Assembly: GCF_000264995.1 (NCBI RefSeq)
Contig: NW_006767437.1
Location: 550,158-614,157, forward strand
Length of the DNA stretch: 64,000 nucleotides
DNA from: Punctularia strigosozonata HHB-11173 SS5
Lineage: Eukaryota; Basidiomycota; Agaricomycetes; Corticiales; Punctulariaceae
Direction: 5' to 3'
Position 1 is the first letter of the stretch. Every line of letters starts with the position of its first letter. Position numbers and translations under genes: made by a program. Below the pieces are notes generated by a model. The model worked only from the letters and a program-made list of their open reading frames with translations. It searched no databases and was not told where the DNA came from. This document shows, in pieces, positions 45,662-57,356 of the stretch.

Positions 45662-48600
45662 GTGTTTTCGTCTGCTGTGGCAGCCGTGAAGGCATGGCGA
45701 TGTCGGAGGCGCCCATTTGACCTTAGGCCCTACAACCCGCTTCTGAGCGATTCGGTTCCCACTGCGGATATAGGACTTCCAGGCCGACATGAAAACGCTC
45801 TCAACTGGCTTCTAAAAATGGCAGAATGTGAAGGATACCCGCTATACGATTTCGCCTTGCGCCTCTGTGACAGATCTTCGCAACAAGGTGCACGCAAGAG
45901 CGAGGCTATTGACTAGGCGTACCTGTTGACTGCGGCGTCGAAGCGGTGAGACCGCATATATAGGTTGCCCCCTGCAAGCTGCCGCTTTTGAGACTCCTGT
46001 GCGTAGCCCAAAAAATCCACCAAATAAGTAGCTGCCCATTTGTTGTCGAGGTAAGACTGTATCCGAGTTCTTCAAAGCTGCTCGTTCGCCGCGTCTTCAT
46101 TCATAGGAGGTCCTTGGCGGTCTTTCCGTCTGGAAACCCTAGGCGCCCATCTAACCTCAGGACCAAAGCTCTCGCGCTCCATCACTTACTCACAACTTTA
46201 CGCCGACACGAGTCCGTCCTCATTGGTTTACGGCAACGGGAGATCATGAAGGACAACCGCCTGAGTGCCCTCTTGCACCCGTGGTTTCCGCTCATCATGA
46301 ACGCCTTGCGCCTTCTTGACGGCAGACTGTATTCAGGCAAGGTCCCTGACCAGATGTGCATGTTCTACTGCTGTCAAGGTGTCACGACGGTATATAATAT
46401 GCTTGGACGAGGCTGCAACCATTGACATCCTTACGTGTCGTAGCCACTACTCTCACATATCTTCAGCCGGTATGTCGAATGTGGCCACGTTCAAGATGTT
46501 CAATACGTGAGTTCTGAGGAACAGGTCGATTGTGCCACTCATAATAGCGTATATATAGGAAGGTGAAAGGTATCAGAGAGAAAGTTTGTGGTTGAACTCC
46601 CCATCATGACAGCAAGACTTGAAGCTTTTTTTGATCAGTTGACGGAATTCTCCAACACCCTCAGTTCCATTGCGAGAAGAGGAGCCATCCTGCACGCCGC
46701 AACGCGCCTTTCTGATCATCTTCAAGTTGTATTGTTCCTCTTCCGAGAGAATGCAGCAAGTCTGTTCCCGCAAAAGATCAAGATGCGGGAAGAGAACCGC
46801 GAATATTTCCACCTCAGAGCGACCCTGAAACACGATAACACCGGCTTCACGTTGGAGTCTATACCTGTACAGGTGCGTATCCAGCCCCCGTTGCTGTTCT
46901 TCGCTCATGTCTCCCGGAGCAGTTGGGCTTCCTTGCGGAGGCTATCACCGAGTACCATGATCGGCTCACGGAAATCCCCGAACTTCGATTGGTAGCCAAG
47001 GATGCGCGCTTAATGCTATTCAAGCAGGATCTAGAGGTCAGTTATACATATTCACTGAAGGACTTGATGTCTTTACCTGAGATATGCTCCTAGTATTGGC
47101 AGGGATACTGTAAAACACTGAAGGGTAGGTCGGGTAAAAATCTTCCCCGCCCGATCCTCTACTGATGCGCCTTCGCCGGAAAGGCCGTTTCCAAGAATAT
47201 GTTGTGCACGTTTACCTCAACGAACTGCTCGGAGAAATGGAGATCCATCTTGACAACCTGACAACAATGCTCAATACATTGTGCAAGGTCACTTTGCCCC
47301 GTTTGAATACTGCGAAGGGCGAACAAAATAATTACTTGGTCGCTCTCACCGCTGGTATATCATTTCATCGTTCGCATTGTTCGATAATAACTCCTATATT
47401 TAGTCGCAACTCTATTTGCAAGCATTGCGGCCACAACCTTGTCGCTTTCTTCTGGACAGCATGGTACTTTACTCTGGGATTTCGTCAACGCCTTCTGGTT
47501 TTCTTCCTTGGTGCTCAGCATCGTCTCAGTAGTCATCAGCCTAGTTGGCCTGGTATGGAATGAAGACCTGTGGTAGGCGCTCATATGACACGGCTCGGGT
47601 CCACCTCTGATTAATGAACGCAGCCTATATCCGGAGCAACGCTTTCCTCGGTGGATATCCTCCGGTTTAAGGAGTTTTCCGATGTTTCTCCTCGTCGTTG
47701 CTGTGCTCGCGTTCTCAGCAGGACTTGTGCTCTTCGGGTTCTCGTCCCATCAGGTAAGGGAACACTCGATTATATGGTACTCGTCTGACACATATGCAGC
47801 ATGTTGCCACATCTAGCTTGACACTAGGCTTTACTTGCATCAGTGCCGTGATTCTGCTGGCCCTGGTAATATTGTTTGCCATTGTGGGTCCCTGCAACTC
47901 AGAGCATGTTATTCAACATATGGATGACTGTGTCATTTAGGAGGACAACAGGTTCAAAGGCAACACGGAACGGAGCACAAAGCACACATTGTTTGACCCG
48001 TTTCTGGCTCCCATCGGTGCTTTTCATGGTTGGTGCCAGCTCCCTCATTATCAGAATCACATGTTTATTACTGATCAGACATACGTCGTCGCATTGGGGA
48101 TGTCCCAAGCGCTGAGAATAGCGACGCCACTACGGAAAGTACGCCACCAAATCAACTCGCAGGACGTGAACATAGGAGCATAGGCAAGTCGTTATTTGCC
48201 TTGGGATCAGGGTGAGGAGTTTGACAATCAAAAAGACGTCCCGCATCAATGCGGATTCTACTATGAATTACTCCGTAGCATCACGCGAGTTATGGCTATG
48301 GCTATACCGCCTCCAGACGACCCCTCCTTCCCTTGCCGTGAGGTCGATATAGACCTGGAAGTTGAAGCGTACGACAGTGTGTCGGCGGACTCCCGCAGCA
48401 GTACCTCCCATGGCCTTAAGAATATCAGCCCGGAGTTCAAACGCATCGTCGGGCACAACATCCCGTTGCCGCAAAGCTCTGTGGCCCCAGCTGATATCCA
48501 ATTTCTCATGATAGGGAGTTATCTTGCGTCTTCTGGGTACGTTTCCAGATGTCACAACCTGAGACGCACCGACAAATCGTACTTCAGCTGGGACAAGCGC

Positions 48601-50090
48601 GTTCGTATATGGAACGTGAAATGGAACGACGAAAGTAAGGCTCAGGGTAAAGATGACGTAAAGCCGTATTTCAGGCAAATTGCGGAGATGCAAGACCCTC
48701 CAAAGCGCACAATAGAGTCGCCAAATGCACTAGTATCTGCGGAAGGGTTCGTGTTGCAGACTGTATGGTTGGTTGCGAGCGGAATGTCTAATTTCTATGG
48801 ATGTGCCAGTCTAACCATCTGTTGCAGGTCATCCTCTGGGAAGCGACTCCTGTCAAGATCCTGTACTGGTGTATCTCTGTGGGACACGATCGTCAGTGGC
48901 CCTTCGCTAGTTCCTTGGCGCCGTTTATACTCTCGTTCGCAGGATCCGATGAGTCCAAGACTCGAAGCAAGCTTCAAAATGTCTTCGAAATTCATCATAT
49001 GGGATGGCGGATCGGCAGAGGATACATTTCTCTCTGTAGAGGACACATTCGTGTACAAATATGTGAGCAGACCCGTTGTAGATCGTATCTCACATTTCAA
49101 GTGCTGGCAGAATATCGGTTCTCAGACCGCGTCCGAGGACCTAATGCAATGGAAGAGAGAGCAGGTCTATTCTTCAAGTTATTCTTCAAGTTCCGATATT
49201 TCTACGGATCTGAACTCGGATACGAAACCGCGCTTGTCGTTGCAATCAATCGCACAATTATCCGACCCAAGGTACTATGTCATCGTAGGCATATATCTTC
49301 CAAAGAAGCACGACCGTCGTCGCCGGACTGGTGCAAAGCGAGAGAAGGAAATCATAGGTATTATGACAACAATGATATGTTTAGCTGTTTCTCACGTTTA
49401 TTCCACCTCATTGGTAGTGTACGACTCAAGGATGAAAAGATCAATGCCCGCTGTCCCGACGCTCACGGACATTTCCAATGTGGTTGTCAACAAGGAGGGT
49501 ACTCTCCTCTTAGTGAACCACGATGGCAGGGTGAGTAGGCAGAACTCTCTGTGAGTTCCGTCCCTCAACGATTATGTGTGAATACAGCCCCCTCAGCTTT
49601 TCGACGTAACTCTGAAGGCTAGCGAACCTGTGATTATCCCTCGCCTTCCATATGCTGCTGAGGCACGCTTCACCGGTCGTGGCGCATTCTGGGGGCGGAA
49701 CGACGAATACGTTTTACGCGGTGATAGAGGTGAGTTGTGATTGGGACTTGGACAGCCAACACCGCTCATGTCCGCGCACTACCAGATGGAAATATACACG
49801 TCTGGGACACGGAGACGGGCCAGCATAAGCATACCTTCCTCGCCGACAAGTCAGAGGGAGAGCGCAGGATTTACGGCATCTCCTGCTGCCACGATCCCAA
49901 GAGGGGTTCGATGTTCGCGGTTGCGGATAGCATATCCATCAGAGTCTGGCTCGATCCCAAACAAAGCAGTGAGGGTGCCATTCGACTCCACTCTGGGGTA
50001 GGAATCTCCCAACTCGAAGGATCTTCGAAGGCGCACAATAGGAAAGGTTCTGACATCGACAGTATTAAAAGTATCGCTACGGCGGATTGA
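45662..50090 (+). CDS. Four-TM plus WD40 repeat protein, copy A (5' part damaged)
   Basis: This multi-exon gene pairs an N-terminal helical region (LNWLLKMAECEGYPLYDFAL) and a middle segment (GAILHAATRLSDHLQVVLFL; EYVVHVYLNELLGEMEIHLD) with four hydrophobic segments. Those are about 47350-47460 (VALTAVATLFASIAATTLSL), LVLSIVSVVISLVGLVW, MFLLVVAVLAFSAGLVLFGF and VILLALVILFAI. A C-terminal WD40-like propeller follows, with WDKRVRIWN-, GVSLWDT- and NIHVWDTETG-type blade ends, and the stop is after IKSIATAD. Compared with copy B, the first coding part has two stops: TAG at 45914 where B has CAG, and TGA at 45947 where B has TGG. Later exons and splice sites are intact. It may be decaying or may start further downstream. 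Gene start and some exons are unresolved. Confidence 0.55.
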
Positions 50091-50302
50091 ATTGCACGTA
50101 CCGACTGCAGTTGGCTGCTGTTGTACATTTGCTCCTGGATCCTACTATATATTTTCGATAAACGTGGTATATATTGCCTTGTCCGCCCTAACGCGTGATC
50201 CAGAGTCAATAATAGCGACATAGTAAGGAAGTCAACTGAAAGGAACCCGTAAAATAGATTGAAATATGTCAAAAATCGGAAATATGGCGCCAGATACCCG
50301 CA

Positions 50303-50690
50303 CTTCGACTCCGACCAAAACGCCTCTGCCGTACCGCCGTACCTCTTCGGGAGCTCACTCGCGTCCACGAATGGCAGCATCTCCTTCCCGATGGCCTTTG
50401 ACCTGCTGCCTACAACGCGCATCTTGGCGAGCTCGCTGCTCGCGACGTCGTCGATCTCGACGTGTAGCGTGCGGATGGGCGCGGGGAAGGTCGGCGCGGT
50501 CCGGAGCACGGAGACGACGTGGCTGATCCCGAGTCGGGCGAGCTCGCTGTCGTCGAGGGCCGTGAGGAAGTCCGAGAGGAAGTCCGAGAGGTAGAGGCGG
50601 GGCAGGATCTCGGAGGCGACGAGATTGGCGCGGGGGACGAACGCTGGTTGCGTCTCGCGTTAATGACGCCCAGGAAGGCCGCTTGCCATG
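50303..50690 (-). pseudogene. Fused remnant: phosphatase 5' part joined to SFH5 3' end
   Basis: Minus-strand sequence from about 50690 to 50433 matches phosphatase exon 1 (PRLYLSDFL, VVSVLRTAPTF, TLHVEIDDVAS). It continues without a break into the SFH5 C-terminus from about 50430 to 50317 (LAKMRVVGSRSKAIGKEM, then LPFVDASELPKRYGGTAEAF). The two halves are in one reading frame. Against the intact phosphatase the copy lacks 10 nt upstream (near 50627), which breaks the frame from the normal start, and it has a 12-nt tandem duplication (about 50569-50592). The SFH5 stop codon is replaced by TGG, so the frame runs on to 49871. No phosphatase active site is present. It marks the inner junction of the tandem duplication. 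Confidence 0.82.
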
Positions 50691-51202
50691 TTGAAGACGT
50701 TCAAGGCATGGTACGTGGTACGTAGGAAGGCAGGCAGTATCAACACTGGAACAGCCGTGGTATCCTTGAGTCCTTGGTCGATGTGCAGAATCTGCCGTCA
50801 AGGGCATGTCGGCGAAGCACAGAGGGACGGGCGCTATGTAGCGCGTGCGAACCTCGAATCGACCGTACCACACCTTGTCATGACCTCCTACCTCTTCCAG
50901 CGATCCTAAGACGTCCAAGCACATACTAGGGCTCTCTGAAGGTCTAGTCGAGATGGGGTTCAGTGCAAATACACCTCGGGAATTACATCGCCAGCCTCCG
51001 ATAACTGCTCCACACACGCGGATAGGAAACCGCACAGTGCGCGCATCCGTATGCATGCAGAAAGCATGCACCTCGAACACACATACGACTGTCTGTAGGA
51101 GTATTCTTACCCTTCCGGACGATTACAATCTGCTGCGGCAGTGTCCTTGTCTGCTGTGATAGCCGTGAAGGCATTGCGATGTCGGAGGCGCCCATTTAAC
51201 GG
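50691..51202. other. Upstream region of WD40 gene copy B
   Basis: This is the duplicated counterpart of the sequence flanking the transposon in copy A (44100-44195 and 45270-45700). It has no transposon and no TIR remnant. No separate gene is supported. Confidence 0.5.
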
Positions 51203-54200
51203 TCCCGCTTCTGAGCGATTCGGCTCGGCCAGTTCCCACTGAGGATATAGGACTTCGAAGCCAACGTGAACTCACTCTCAATTGGCTTCTAAAACTGGCA
51301 GATCGTGAAGGATACCCGCTATACGCGTTCGCCTTGCGCCTTTTTGACAGATCGACACAGAAAGGTGCACGCAAGAGCGAGGCTCTTGACCAGGCGTGCT
51401 TATTGACTTCAGCTTCGAAGCGATGGGACCGTATATATAGGTCGCCTGCTACAAACTGCCGCGCTTGACACTCTTGTGCATCATACTCACCACGAACGCG
51501 AAACTTCAGCTCGTACGTTGAACCGGTATCGTCCTTGCCGCAGACGTAGTAACTAATGTTTGATAGTCACCATGCGCTACGGGGGCGTCTCAGAGGCACC
51601 ACCTCGTAGCATCGTCGGGGACAACAACGCGCTTGGCGCAACGTTGACTATTGGCCAAGAGAAGACATTGGTTGATTTGCTAGAGTCATGGAGGCGTATG
51701 TGTCCAAGGATTTCGAGGGAGATCGCTGGCTTGACAAGGCTTGTTAGCATCGCAAGAAAAGGTTGCCGAGGACGGTCATGATCGTGGTAAGCAAACTATG
51801 ATCACAGGTCGTCCTCGGTGTTTGACCGTTCCTTGCCATCCAAGATATCGCGGACTCCAACGTGGCCACGTTCCAGCTCTTCAATCGGTGCGTTGTCAGA
51901 GGCACCTTGAATCTGCCGTTCACAGTAGTACCTATACAGACGGGCGAAGTACATTCGAGAGCAAGTACGTGGCCGCCAGTGACATCCTTCTCGGAACCAA
52001 ACCTGAAGCTGACGTTCTCAGTTAACGACCTTTTCCAACACCATCAGCTCTATCGCGCGAAGAGGTGCTATTCTACACGCAGCAACGCACCTTTCAGATC
52101 ACCTGCAGGTCGTGCTGTTCCTGTTCAGAGAGAATGCGGCGAGGTTATTCCCTCACAAAATCAAGATGCGAGAGGAGAAGCGTGAATATTTCCACCTCAG
52201 GGCGACTCTGAAGTATGACCAAACAGGATTCACGTTGGAGGCCATACCTGCACAGGTACGCATCGAGCTCTCATAGTCATCCGTTGGCTGAGGCCTCCTC
52301 AGTTAGGGTTCCTGGCGGAAGCCATCCTTGAGTTCCATGACCGTCTCACGGAGATTCCCGAACTCCGGGAGCCAGTCACGGAGGCGCGCTTGGTACTGTT
52401 TGAACAGGATCTAGTGGTCAGTCGCATGCCCACTCAGCTATTTCGCGGGCTGAACTGAAGTCATCTTCCAGTATTGGCAAGGGTATTGCGAGACGTTGAA
52501 GGGTACGTCGCGGAGTTATGTCCCTTTTTCCTGGTCGTCCTGATGCACCTCCAAAAAAAGACCGCTTTCAAGAATACGTCGTACACGTCTATTTGAATGA
52601 ATTGCTTGGAGAAATGGAGGTTCATCTTGATAACCTGTCAACGATGCTCACCATACTGTGCAATGTCACCTTGCCTCGTCTCGATACTGCCAAGTGCGCA
52701 CAGAATGACTACCTGGTCGCCCTAACGGCTGGTATGTTTCCATCCTGCCCGAACTGCTCGATACTGACCGCCGTATGCAGTTGCTACTCTCTTTGCGAGC
52801 ATCGCAGCTACGACGCTTTCTCTCTCATATGCACAGCCTCGCACTCTGTTGTGGGACTTTGTGAACGCTTTCTGGTTTTCCTCCCTGGTTCTTAGCATTG
52901 TCTCAGTGGTCATTAGTCTGATTGGTCTGGTATGGAACGAGGACCTTTGGTAGGCACTTGCGCCAACGCCTTGAAACCGAGGCTGACTAATTATCCTAGT
53001 CTTTATCCAGAGCAACGCTTTCCTCGTTGGATATCCTCCAGTTTGAGGCGGTTGCCGATGTTCCTTCTCGTTGTCGCTGTGCTCGCATTCTCAGCTGGAC
53101 TCGTACTTTTTGGCTTCTCATCTAATCAGGTGGGGAAATCTTTGACTTTACGGCGATTGTCTAACATGACATATCCAGCACATTGCGACGTCCAGCGTGA
53201 CGCTAGGATTTACCGGTGTTAGTGTCGCGATTCTCTTAGCCCTAGTGATCTGGTTCGCCATCGTACGTTCTCGAAAACGATTGGCAGCAATAAAGCCAAC
53301 ATAATGATACCTATGATATACAGGAAGATAACCGTTTCAAGGGTAACACGGAACGGGACGCGACACATACACTGTTTGATCGCCTCTTGGCGCTTATCAA
53401 CATCTTTCGAGGTTAGTAGGAACCTCGTCGATGGCGACGTATGCTGAACTTTGAATAGGCATGCGAAGGGGAAGACGGGCACGTTACTTCCTTGGAATGA
53501 GTCGTCGCATTGGCGCTGCCATGAACTTCGAAAAAGATGGCACAAACCCGCCAAGTCAGAATGTGAGTCAGCTTAGTCAGCCTGGTCACACTACCATCGG
53601 TAGGTTGCCATTCGATCGGTTGGTTCTGGACAGGAAGCTGACCTTTGGAAAAGGTATACGCGAGTGGAAGAAGCATAGGGTTCAATGGTTGTATCTTTCC
53701 ATTTGCCGGGTCATTGCTATGACCGTACCGCCTCGTGATGTCCCCTTCTTTACGGATGATCTCCTTCACGAAGATCTCGAAGAGGTTGACATCTACATGG
53801 AAGATGAGGCGTATGACAGTGCATCAGAAGACATCCGCAGCAATGCCTCCCATAGCGTCAGGGAGATTTACTCAGGTTTCAAGGGCATCGTTACCCATAA
53901 TATCCCCCTACCGTATGGTTCTGAAGCCCCTTCCGACATTCATTTCTCTTCCAAGGGCAGGTATCTTGCATCCTCGGGGTACGTCATTATGATTCATGAA
54001 ATAGCACGCAACGTTCGATAACACGGCATCCCTCAGGTGGGATAAATGTGTTCGAATCTGGAATAATGAAATCAGGGAACAGTCGCAAGTCGACATGAAG
54101 CCGTGTTTCAGGCAGATTGTGGAGATGCCGGACCCTGCGAAACGTACACGAGAGTCGAAAGACGGGCCAGTACCAGCGGCAGGATTTGTGTTGCAAACTG

Positions 54201-55528
54201 CATGGTTGGCCGAATCAGATTTTCCACTGGATGTATTATCCTTGACGTCGGATACAGGTCACCCTCTGGAAATCGTCTCTTGTCAAGATCTTGTACAGGC
54301 GTGTCTCTGTGGGACACACGTGTCAGTGGACGGTCCATGGTCCATAAACTTTGCTCGAGCTCTCTTTACAGGATCCGGCGAACACAAGACTCGAAGCAAG
54401 CTTTAAGGTGTCATCGAAATTCATCATATGGGATGGCGGATCGGCGGAAAATGCATTCCTCTCCGTAGAGGGCACATTCGTGTACAAATATGTGAGCAAA
54501 CCCATAAAAAATCGTACCTCTCAACTCACGTTCTGGCAAGACCGTCGGTCATCATACCGCATCGGATCAGATGCACTGGCCCCGGGATCAAATTTATCCT
54601 TCAAAGAGGATAGACACACAATCCGACGCGAAGCCGCGCTTGTCGTTGCAATCGATCGCTCAGTTTCCCGACCCAAGGTATTATGTCATCGTAGGCACCT
54701 ATCTCCCAAAGAAGCGCGATCGCCATCGGAGGACCGGTGCAAAGAGAGAGAAGGAGATTATAGGTATGCATCGCAGCAATGATGTGCTGTGTTGTTGCTC
54801 ACGTTTACTCCCCGTATTGTGCAGTTTATGATTCCAAGACGGGAAAATCCGCGCCCGCTGTCCCGACCCTGACGGACATATGTAATCTAGTCGTAAACGC
54901 AAAGGGGACTCGTTTCTTAGTAAACTGCGATGTGTTGGTGAGTGAACAGCAGTTCTTGTTCGGTTTCGTCCCATTGATAGTTATAACGCATGGACACAGC
55001 CTCCCCAACTGTTCGACGTATCCATAAAGGGAGGTGAAATGCCAACTATAACTCCTCGCCGTCCCTATGCTGCCGAGGCGCGCTTCGTTGGTCGTGGCTC
55101 ATTCTGGGGACAAAATGATCAGTACGTTTTACGCGGCGACAAAGGTGCGTCGTGACAGGATGCCGCATACCGTCGTCGCTCATGCCTGCTCACTTTCAGA
55201 CGGCAACGTGCACGTCTGGAATACCGAAACGCGCCAGCATCTGCATGTCTTCTTCGCCAAGAAATTCGAAGGAGATCGACGTATTTACGGCATCTCCTGC
55301 TGCAACGATCCGGAAAAGGGATCGATGTTTGCGGTCGCGGACAGCATATCCATCCGAGTATGGCATGACTGCAAGCGCATCATCGACTCGCAGGCTCCTC
55401 AAAGGTCCAGGGGCGGTACCAGCGCTACTAGGCCCGACTCCGGGACTGCCTTCGTAGCGCGCGATTATGCGCCAATAGGAAAGGAATCTGATACAGACAG
55501 TTTTGGCAGATCGATCACGGAGGATTGA
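51203..55528 (+). CDS. Four-TM plus WD40 repeat protein, copy B
   Basis: This paralogue of copy A has the same layout. Clear coding starts with LLSDSARPVPTEDIGL and LNWLLKLADREGYPLYAFAL; the true first exon is not resolved. Middle exons read SSIARRGAILHAATHLSDHL, LGFLAEAILEFHDRLTEIPE and RFQEYVVHVYLNELLGEMEV. Four hydrophobic segments lie at about 52715-53260. The C-terminal WD40 region has SDIHFSSKGRYLASSGYV, WDKCVRIWN, FIIWDGGSAENAFLSVEGTF, GNVHVWNTETRQHL and SISIRVWHD, with stop after FGRSITED. Introns of about 50 nt have canonical borders. At about 51480-51850 sequence differs strongly from copy A, so that part of the model is uncertain. Membrane anchoring of a cytosolic propeller suggests a scaffold, but no function is known to me. 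Confidence 0.65.
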
Positions 55529-55744
55529 CCCTCACGTCTCGCACCAACTACTAGTCATTCAGGGATACCGAGACGTGTATTCATCGCACGCGGTATATAT
55601 TGCCTTGTCCGCCCCAACGCGTGATCCATCAGACTGAATAAGAACGACATGGTAAGGAAGTCAACTAAAAGAACCCTGTAGAATAGATTCAAAGATGTCG
55701 AAAATCGGGAAAATGTCGGTTTAAGAACCGCACTACGACTCCGA

Positions 55745-57064
55745 TCAAAAGGCCTCTGCCGTACCGCCGTACCTCTTCGGGAGCTCACTCGCGTCCACGA
55801 AGGGCAGTATCTCCTTCCCGATGGCCTTTGGCCCGCTGCCTACGACGCGCATCTTGGCTAGCGTCGCCGCAGAAAGGAGAGGCTTGAAGATCCAGAAGAT
55901 CCAGGCCATCATCGTGGGCACGTTGACGAAGAACTTGCCGTTCGGCGCGAGGAACTCGGGGTAGTGCGAGCTGAAGATGTTGGTCGCCTCTTTCGCGGCG
56001 TTCTTCGAGTTTTGGTCACGGTCGCGCATGCCGACACCCTCGTAGTCTGGATGGGCGCATCAACGAGTGAGATAAGAGGGAGAGTGGGTGAGACCCACCA
56101 TGGACCTGAACCATCTGGTCGACGGTCTCAAAGTCGAGGAGCTGAATGCCCTTCTCCATGAACTGGACTCTCCACCTGCAAGGGACATGGGATTGAATGG
56201 TAGTCCATCGCGACTGAACACGAGAGTTAACGTACCTGATGAATTTCGGAACATCCGCGAACGCCTGTTTGTTTGCGCCATACAGGTTGTAGCTTTGTGA
56301 TTGTCAGCTCGTCGTTGAGTCTAGAGAAGTACGTGCGGCTCACATGATAGGATGGCCGAGCTTGTCTTTGCCGAATATGTGACCGATGTTGCCGTACACC
56401 TCCGGGTCAAACTCCTCCTTCAAGACCTCGTCGATCTTGAACTCGTCCCGCCAACGCAGGGTTTGCCGGATCATCTCCCTCGCCTCCGCCGCGTTCAGGT
56501 TGCGCGCACGAAGGAACTTCATGAGGACGACGGAGACCTTGGCGCTGGACGTCGGATTCTGGGGGTCGATGGTGACGCCCCAGATCGTGATAGGCGTCGT
56601 CTTCGCGCCCTCCTTGTTGTCATACGCGTCGGCGAAGATATCCGGGAGTTGCGACTGAGAAAGGAGTCAGTGGGGTTGTTTAGGTTTGCTCCTCCAAAGA
56701 CGCGACGTACCCTGAGCTCCTTGAGCGCCTTCCATTCCTCCTCCGTGAACTTCTCCGTCAGCGCGTTCTGGGGCTCCGGTGTCTCCTCCTTAGCGGGTGC
56801 TGGTGCAGCACCTGCGCTCGCCTCCGCGTCCTCAGCTGGGGCCGCATTGGCCGTATCCGCGACGTCCTCCTTCGCAGGCCCGGTCGTCTTCAACTCGGAG
56901 GCCTCCGCCGACGTCTCCGGGGCCGCATTCTTCTGCTCGTCCGCCGCAGCCGCGTCGGGCGCGTCGGATGTCGTCACTGGCGGGATCGCGGGCGCAGTCG
57001 CAGTCGTCGCGCCGGTGATCGCCGCGGGGGCAGTCGCGAGAGTCTCAGCAGGAACGGCGGACAT
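55745..57064 (-). CDS. SFH5: SFH5-type phosphatidylinositol transfer protein (Sec14/CRAL-TRIO)
   Basis: This is a Sec14-like lipid-transfer protein of the SFH5 branch, linked in yeast to the ER/plasma membrane; yeast Sfh5 is also reported to bind heme. Five exons join in frame. The Ala/Glu/Pro-rich N-terminus (MSAVPAETLATAPAAITG...) precedes the CRAL-TRIO N region (VVLMKFLRARNLNAAEAREM; RQTLRWRDEFKIDEVLKEEF) and GHIFGKDKLGHPIM. The lipid-binding lobe then has YNLYGANKQAFADVPKFIR, WRVQFMEKGIQLLDFETVD, SSHYPEFLAPNGKFFVNVP and AKMRVVGSGPKAIGKEILPF. The end is KRYGGTAEAF, then TGA. It is the intact source of the C-terminal fragment near 50.3 kb, and its 3' flank also matches the sequence there. 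Confidence 0.92.
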
Positions 57065-57356
57065 GGGTATAGCAGCTTTGTCGCTGGGGTGGACGTCGTC
57101 GACGGTAAAGAACGAAGAGTGGGGACCGAGGGAATGTGCTGGAAACGCGGACGGCCAGAAGCCAGGCTAACGGGCTCAGCGAACGCGACCTCGGCAGTTA
57201 TCTGATAAGCGACATTCGCTTGCCCCCGTGTGTGCACTATCGGGGGTCCCCGGCCGTGAACGCGTGAAACAATCAACGACCAGCATATAAAGCGTCACAA
57301 AACGTGAAGGTAAATACAGTAAGTAACATCGAGCAGGAAATAACAGAGTGGTTCCA

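Noticed and set aside
50355-51080. 241-codon minus-strand open frame over the fused remnant
   Set aside because: It reads the phosphatase fragment in the wrong frame and gives a low-complexity Arg/Pro protein.
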